From positions 124,001-188,000 of the forward strand of contig NZ_NSGF01000007.1 of the NCBI RefSeq assembly GCF_002294995.1: DNA of 64,000 nucleotides, written 5' to 3'. The notes beneath the pieces were generated by a model. That model was given only the letters and a program-made list of their open reading frames with translations, was not told where the DNA came from and ran no database searches. The first letter of the stretch is position 1; the number at the start of each line of letters is the position of its first letter. Source of the DNA: Mesorhizobium sp. WSM3860 (lineage in GTDB: Bacteria > Pseudomonadota > Alphaproteobacteria > Rhizobiales > Rhizobiaceae). A program made the translations under genes and the position numbers. This document shows, piece after piece, positions 59,600 through 64,000 of this stretch.

Positions 59600-61246
59600 T
59601 CAGTTTTCGAGCTGGTTGATGCGATCAGCCTCAATTCTGGTGCTGTCGCGTTCCCCGGCCGGGCCATATCCACCACCCCCAGGCGTCTGGACGACGAGCG
59701 TATCGCCTGCTGGGACGAGTTGCTTGCCCTTGCCGCGCAGCCGCGGTCCCGATTTCAGCCCAAGATAGCCGGCGCCGCCCTCTGCGCCGCCAAACCGTCC
59801 TCGCGCCGTATGCTCGATGCGATCAAGTGCGGCATAGATATAGAACGGATGGTTGTCGCGATGGCCGATCTCGATGGTCTGGCCGAGCCCGCCCCGGAAG
59901 CGGCCCTGTCCGCCGCTTCCCGGGCGCAGTTCCTTGCGCCAGAAGACCAACGGCGTCATGGTCTCCAGTATCTCGATCGGCACGCCCGAAACACCGCTCG
60001 GAAAGGCGGTGGCGCTGAGCCCGTCGTCATTGGGGCGGGCGCCGGTTCCTCCCGTCTGGACCGACAGTGCCGAGAACCTCGCAGTCTGCCCGATGCCTTG
60101 GGTCAGGCAGGCGTCATGCGCGTCCTCGAGGATGAGGTTCCAGAGCGAGGATGCACCCTCGGCCAGCACCTTGTCAGGTACGATCTGAGCCAGGCAGCCG
60201 TAGACCACGTCGGGAAGCATCTGGCCTATCACATGCCGTGACGAGACCGGGGCAGGGCGCTGTGCGTTGACCATCGTGTCTTCCGGCGCGGTGACCTCTA
60301 CGACCGACAGCGACCCCGAATTGTTGGGCACCTGGGGAAAGAGCGCGCATGCGATCGCGTACGTGGAATAGGCCTGTGCGTAGCTCAAAGGCACGTTTAT
60401 GCCACGTGCCGAAAGGCCCGACGTGCCCGTGAAGTCAACTTTGACTAAATCGCTGGAGATGGTCGTCGTCGCAACCAGGGCAACCGGCTTGTCGTAACCG
60501 TCGATCACCATTTCCGCGGTGGTTGTTCCGGTCGGCAGGCCCGCAATCGCCGCAATGGCTGCCTCGCGCGAGCGGCTGACGATCTGGTCGCAGAGCGGTG
60601 TGAGATCGCCCAGCGGAAATTCCCCTAACATCTCGCGCAAACGTCCCACCCCGATCGCATTGCATGCGGCAAGCGACATGAGGTCGCCTTCCATTTCGGC
60701 GGGATAGCGCGAATTGCTTCGCGCAAGCGTTATCAGCGTTCCATCGAGCTTGCCTTCGGCGATCATCTTCAAGGGAGGAACATAAAAACCTTCCTCGAAG
60801 ACGTCACGGCCGTCAGGTCCGAAGCCGATGCCGCCCACATCCATGAAGTGGCAGGTGGAAGCGAATAGCCCCACCATCGACCCTGCAAAAAAAGCTGGCG
60901 TGACGGCGACGAAATCATGCAGATGGCCGGTGCCGAGCCATGGATCATTGGTGATGTAGACGTCACCATCCTTCATGGACGACGCGGGAAACCGCGCCAG
61001 GAAGTGACGAACCGATGCTGCCATGGTGTTAACGTGGCCTGGCGTACCGGTCACCGCCTGTGCGATCATCCGCCCGTCGGGGTGAAAGAAGCCGGCGGAT
61101 AGATCTCCGGACTCCCGCACAATTGGGCTGAAGGCTGTGCGCCGGAGCGCCTGGGCCTGTTCTTCGACGACTGCGATCAAGCGATTCCACATGATCTGGA
61201 ATTCGATCTCGTTGATAGCGGGTATCGGCCGGTCAGTCTGTTGCAT
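59600..61246 (-). CDS. hyuB: Hydantoinase B/oxoprolinase-family protein
   Basis: A 548-residue HyuB subunit with SGDLSAGFFHPDGRMIAQA, the metal-site-like ITNDPWLGTGHLHDFV, RYPAEMEGDLMSL and a C-terminal RPGSGGQGRFRGGLGQ and GGGGYGP. With HyuA it hydrolyses cyclic imide or lactam bonds (hydantoins, 5-oxoproline) using ATP. Start is either ATG 61258, overlapping the hyuA stop, or ATG 61246, which has GGAG at the right distance and is preferred. Stop is at 59600, convergent with the b561 gene. Confidence 0.92.
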   Translation of the reverse strand: MQQTDRPIPAINEIEFQIMWNRLIAVVEEQAQALRRTAFSPIVRESGDLSAGFFHPDGRMIAQAVTGTPGHVNTMAASVRHFLARFPASSMKDGDVYITNDPWLGTGHLHDFVAVTPAFFAGSMVGLFASTCHFMDVGGIGFGPDGRDVFEEGFYVPPLKMIAEGKLDGTLITLARSNSRYPAEMEGDLMSLAACNAIGVGRLREMLGEFPLGDLTPLCDQIVSRSREAAIAAIAGLPTGTTTAEMVIDGYDKPVALVATTTISSDLVKVDFTGTSGLSARGINVPLSYAQAYSTYAIACALFPQVPNNSGSLSVVEVTAPEDTMVNAQRPAPVSSRHVIGQMLPDVVYGCLAQIVPDKVLAEGASSLWNLILEDAHDACLTQGIGQTARFSALSVQTGGTGARPNDDGLSATAFPSGVSGVPIEILETMTPLVFWRKELRPGSGGQGRFRGGLGQTIEIGHRDNHPFYIYAALDRIEHTARGRFGGAEGGAGYLGLKSGPRLRGKGKQLVPAGDTLVVQTPGGGGYGPAGERDSTRIEADRINQLEN

Positions 61247-61257
61247 GCAAGTCTCCA

Positions 61258-63360
61258 TTATTCCGCGGCCGCCGCTACACCGATGGCGGTATTGGTAAGT
61301 TCAAGATGACCCAGCCGGTCGACCGCCACTTCGAAATGCGCAGGCACGACGGTGTTGGTCTCGGATTCTGTTATGACCGCGGGGCCGGCGATGGAATGGC
61401 CGCTGCCAAGTTCGGCGCGCAGATAGACCGGCGCTTTGACGGATTTGCCGTCGAAATCGACAAAATCCGTCCAGCCGCTCGGCTTTGGCTTAGCGCTCGT
61501 CGGTCGAACTTCCTTCACGGTGTCGTGCAAGGGCTGATTCGCCGTCGCGGTGACCGCCCAGGTCAGGATCTCGATTGCGTGGTTTTCCAGGAAGCGTCCG
61601 AACACTGCGCTGTAGTGCTCTTCAAAACGCTGGCGTAGCTTGGTGGGATCGATGTTGACTGATGTATCAAGCGGCAGGTCGACTTCCAGCTCGTGGCCCT
61701 GACCAACATAGCGCAGAAATGCCGACGTGCGCATTTCGACCGGGCGCCCGTTTGCCGCCGGCTCGACCACTGAAATGGCTTCGGCGTGCATTTGCAAGAT
61801 GAGGTCGTGGATGGCGCCCTCGTTGACGTCGGCAAGACGACTGTGGCGGCTACGCACGATCTCATAGGCCAGCGGCGCTTCCAGGAAACCGATGGCTGAG
61901 CCAACGCCCGCGCCTATCGGCACGATCACCTTTTCCAGGCCGAGCTTACGGGCAAGCTGGGCCGCATGCATCGGCGCAGCGCCGCCGAATGCGATCATGG
62001 CGCGTTTGCGCAGGTCCTTGCCGTGTTCCGCCGCATGGACGCGGCTGGCGTTCGACATGTTTTCCTCGACGATGGCTGCCACGGCCGAAGCCGCGACCAC
62101 CGATTCCAAGGATAACGGAGAGCCGACATGATCGCCCAGCGCCTTTTCACCAAGGTCGCGGCGCAGGCCGACCTTGCCGCCGGCGAAGTTCGTGGCGTCG
62201 ATGCGGCCAAGAACCAGATCGGCGTCAGTGACCGTGGGGCGATTGCCGCCCCGATTGTAGCAAGCCGGACCTGGTTCCGACGACGCACTTTCCGGCCCGA
62301 CGGTCAGCCGACCAAGGCTGTCGACTTGGGCAATGGAACCGCCGCCTGCGCCGATCTCGACCATTTCGATGACCGGAATGCGAACCGGAAGGCCGCTGCC
62401 TCTCAGAAACCGTTCTGTGCGGTCGACCTCGAAGCTGCGGGATTTCAAGGGCGTGCCGTTGTCGATCAGGCAAAGCTTGGCGGTGGTGCCGCCCATGTCG
62501 AAGGACACGATTTCCTTAAGACCGCAGTCGCCGGCGATCTTGGAAGCAAGAATGGCGCCGCCGGCGGGGCCTGATTCCACAAGTCTTATCGGGAATGCTG
62601 CCGCCTGGTCGACGGTCGTCAGCCCACCACCCGACGTCATCAGCAGCAGGGGAGCACGCAGTCCGCGTTGGGCAAGTTCCGTCTTCAGACGGCCGAGATA
62701 GCCGGCCATGATCGGGCGGATATAGGCGTTGGCCACGGTGGTTGACGTACGCTCATACTCCCGAACTTCCGGACAGACTTCGCAGGACAGCGAGAACGTC
62801 ACGTCCGGCAAGGCGGCCGACAGGACTTCCCGGACCTTGAGCTCATGTGCAGGGTTCGCGTAGGCGTGGATGAACGAGATGGCAACACTTTCGATGCCAG
62901 CCGTTTTGAGCGTTTTACCGAGTTCTGCCACCTGGTCCTCGGGCAAGGCTTTCAGCACCGAACCATCGGCGGCGACACGCTCTCCTATGACGAACCGATG
63001 TTTCCTGCCTACAAGGGGCTGAGGCTTCTTGATGAAAATATCGTATTGGTCGTGACGGCTTTCTGAACCGATCTCGATGGTGTCGCGGAAGCCGTCGGTG
63101 GTCACAAGGGCTGTGTTCGCCCCGCGCCGTTCGATGATGGCGTTCGTCGCCAGCGTCGTTCCGTGCAGGAACAGATCGAGATCGGCGAATGACAGGCCTT
63201 TCTGCGCCAGGAGACTTTCGACTCCTTCCAGAACCGCTTCCTCAGGTGCCCGTTTCGTCGTCAGCACTTTGGTGGAAGAGCGTTCGCCGGCTATTTCCAG
63301 CACGACATCTGTGAAGGTACCGCCGATGTCGACGGACACACGGTTCATTTGCGCGTTCAT
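61258..63360 (-). CDS. hyuA: Hydantoinase A/oxoprolinase-family protein
   Basis: A 700-residue HyuA subunit of the ASKHA ATPase fold, with the phosphate loop VDIGGTFTDVVLE at the N-terminus, FLHGTTLATNAIIERRG, LLMTSGGGLTT, ESGPAGGAI and SFDMGGTTAKLCLID. Together with HyuB it forms the ATP-dependent hydantoinase/oxoprolinase. ATG 63360 follows AAGGTAGG. The gene is first in a leftward two-gene operon and is preceded by a GTC-T-GAC dyad. The exact cyclic substrate is not decided by sequence; acetone carboxylase-type relatives have a third subunit, absent here. Confidence 0.92.
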   Translation of the reverse strand: MNAQMNRVSVDIGGTFTDVVLEIAGERSSTKVLTTKRAPEEAVLEGVESLLAQKGLSFADLDLFLHGTTLATNAIIERRGANTALVTTDGFRDTIEIGSESRHDQYDIFIKKPQPLVGRKHRFVIGERVAADGSVLKALPEDQVAELGKTLKTAGIESVAISFIHAYANPAHELKVREVLSAALPDVTFSLSCEVCPEVREYERTSTTVANAYIRPIMAGYLGRLKTELAQRGLRAPLLLMTSGGGLTTVDQAAAFPIRLVESGPAGGAILASKIAGDCGLKEIVSFDMGGTTAKLCLIDNGTPLKSRSFEVDRTERFLRGSGLPVRIPVIEMVEIGAGGGSIAQVDSLGRLTVGPESASSEPGPACYNRGGNRPTVTDADLVLGRIDATNFAGGKVGLRRDLGEKALGDHVGSPLSLESVVAASAVAAIVEENMSNASRVHAAEHGKDLRKRAMIAFGGAAPMHAAQLARKLGLEKVIVPIGAGVGSAIGFLEAPLAYEIVRSRHSRLADVNEGAIHDLILQMHAEAISVVEPAANGRPVEMRTSAFLRYVGQGHELEVDLPLDTSVNIDPTKLRQRFEEHYSAVFGRFLENHAIEILTWAVTATANQPLHDTVKEVRPTSAKPKPSGWTDFVDFDGKSVKAPVYLRAELGSGHSIAGPAVITESETNTVVPAHFEVAVDRLGHLELTNTAIGVAAAAE

Positions 63361-63390
63361 AGCCTACCTTGGGAACAGAGTTGAAGGTAG

Positions 63391-63403
63391 TTTGTCTGAC
63401 TAA
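63391..63403. promoter_or_regulatory. FadR-type operator candidate before hyuA
   Basis: TTTGTCTGACTAA has a near-perfect GTC-T-GAC dyad, the classic FadR-subgroup consensus shape, 30 bases upstream of the hyuA start. The related AAAGTCAGACA lies upstream of the GntR gene at 58540. Confidence 0.5.
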
Positions 63404-63592
63404 TGTAGCTATGTCAATCCTGTATCTTCCCCGGTGAGGAAGTCGCCGTGGGAAAGCGAAGGTCCTTGAGTTTTTATGCTATTACGTTGAAATTGTTCAT
63501 GTTATTTGAAAATCTGGATGCCATTCAGCCGGAATTCTCTGTTTTCTCCCGTGGTTGTCCAGGGGAATTGCGCATGACAAACAGAATTCTAA

Positions 63593-63607
63593 TTGACAAA
63601 TATGTAA
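63593..63607. promoter_or_regulatory. GntR operator candidate before the aldehyde dehydrogenase gene
   Basis: TTGACAAATATGTAA is the reverse complement of TTACATATTTGTCAA, one base from the perfect dyad TTACATATTTGTAA at 58483. It lies about 235 bases before the aldehyde dehydrogenase ATG, in the divergent hyuA/dehydrogenase region (63361-63828), where I see no further gene. Confidence 0.5.
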
Positions 63608-63828
63608 AATCAAATGACTGTGGATGTTGCCGGCTCTTAACTCAGTGCGCCGGGGCAGGGAAAAGGCGCCGGCAGTGCGGCTTCGCAACTCGACGGACGG
63701 CATTGGCCAGGTGTGTGCGGCATGCTGGGAGCCGGCGGATGGCGCGTTTGTTCCGGTCGCGAATCTATGGAGTTCAGGCCCTGGAAAATCCGGGCCGAAA
63801 GGAATTCAGAACTGTTTCGGAAACTGAC

Positions 63829-64000
63829 ATGACATTTACGAAGACAAGAAATTTCGGCAACTGGATAGATGGCAGCTGGCGTCAGGCATCAGGGCGCGAA
63901 ATCGAGCGTCGCAACCCAAGCAATGGCACTCTGGTCTCGCGATTTCGCGATTCTACGGAAGCCGACGTCGACATGGCGGTTTTGTCCGCGAAAAGCGCGT
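63829..64000 (+). CDS. Aldehyde dehydrogenase family protein, 3' part beyond the window
   Basis: The first 57 codons of an NAD(P)-dependent aldehyde dehydrogenase are present: FGNWIDGSWRQASGREIERR, then NPSNGTLVSRFRDSTEADVDMAV. This is the standard N-terminal entry of the family (YINGxW, NPxTG, A-x-x-x-DVD-x-AV). ATG 63829 follows GGAAACTGAC. The catalytic Cys and Glu lie outside the window. It is divergent from hyuA and may oxidise a product of the same pathway. Confidence 0.82.
   Translation, partial: MTFTKTRNFGNWIDGSWRQASGREIERRNPSNGTLVSRFRDSTEADVDMAVLSAKSA

Noticed and set aside
63624..63827. 67-codon frame before the aldehyde dehydrogenase
   Set aside because: Composition and lack of motif or ribosome site suggest chance; it runs through a regulatory gap.
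1..64000. CRISPR arrays, rRNA or tRNA genes
   Set aside because: None was seen on reading either strand; a covariance or repeat scan would be needed to exclude small or degenerate examples.

Overview
The window is a 64 kb stretch of GC-rich bacterial chromosome or large replicon that reads like a soil alphaproteobacterium of the Rhizobiales, most likely Mesorhizobium or a close relative. This rests on GC-rich codon use, several GTG and TTG starts, and a dense run of ABC sugar and amino-acid uptake operons, each with its own GntR, LysR, IclR or DeoR regulator. It is an inference from gene content; no rRNA, tRNA or CRISPR array was seen.

1-9.5 kb is an electron-transfer region. It holds a cupredoxin, a soluble sensor kinase, a LysR regulator divergent from a membrane-type dehydrogenase module (Tat-exported small subunit, GMC flavoprotein, monohaem cytochrome c), a small-protein/DUF488 pair, a fructose-6-phosphate aldolase-type transaldolase and a Rieske-FAD reductase.

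9.7-22 kb looks like an acquired island. Two direct copies of a roughly 175-bp repeat (9732-9906 and 21788-21961) bracket it, and an IS30-family element with a nonsense-mutated transposase sits beside the left copy. Inside are a tandem glycine riboswitch ahead of a DadA-type amino-acid oxidase, a GntR regulator, a livF remnant, an M24 hydrolase collinear with the DMSP lyase DddP but lacking its catalytic aspartate, a polar-amino-acid ABC transporter, an FGGY sugar kinase, an unrecognised TIM-barrel-like protein and an alpha/beta hydrolase. A shared AT-rich palindrome lies before the GntR gene, the M24 gene and the transporter operon, so one small regulon is likely. An amino-acid transporter next to a sugar kinase suggests an amino-acid/sugar conjugate as substrate.

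22-36 kb carries an MFS permease, a BetA-like GMC oxidoreductase, two poorly known proteins, a DapA-family/oligopeptide-type ABC operon ending in its IclR regulator, a divergent Gfo/Idh/MocA protein and an XRE-type regulator. 36-53 kb is a carbohydrate block. A leftward Gfo/Idh/MocA - GH3 - inositol-phosphatase-type operon, a DeoR regulator and a sugar isomerase lie beside a rightward operon of ThDP enzyme, HisD-like dehydrogenase, MalEFGK-type transporter, GMC oxidoreductase and aspartase/fumarase-type lyase. A 16-bp GACGC repeat motif occurs upstream of both operons.

53-64 kb has gene remnants, a GH144-like beta-glucan hydrolase, a leftward Gfo/Idh/MocA plus orphan ABC ATPase with a clear terminator, a FadR-type regulator, a cytochrome b561, the hydantoinase/oxoprolinase pair hyuA-hyuB and the start of an aldehyde dehydrogenase. 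Similar FadR-type dyads near the regulator and near hyuA/aldehyde dehydrogenase suggest common control.
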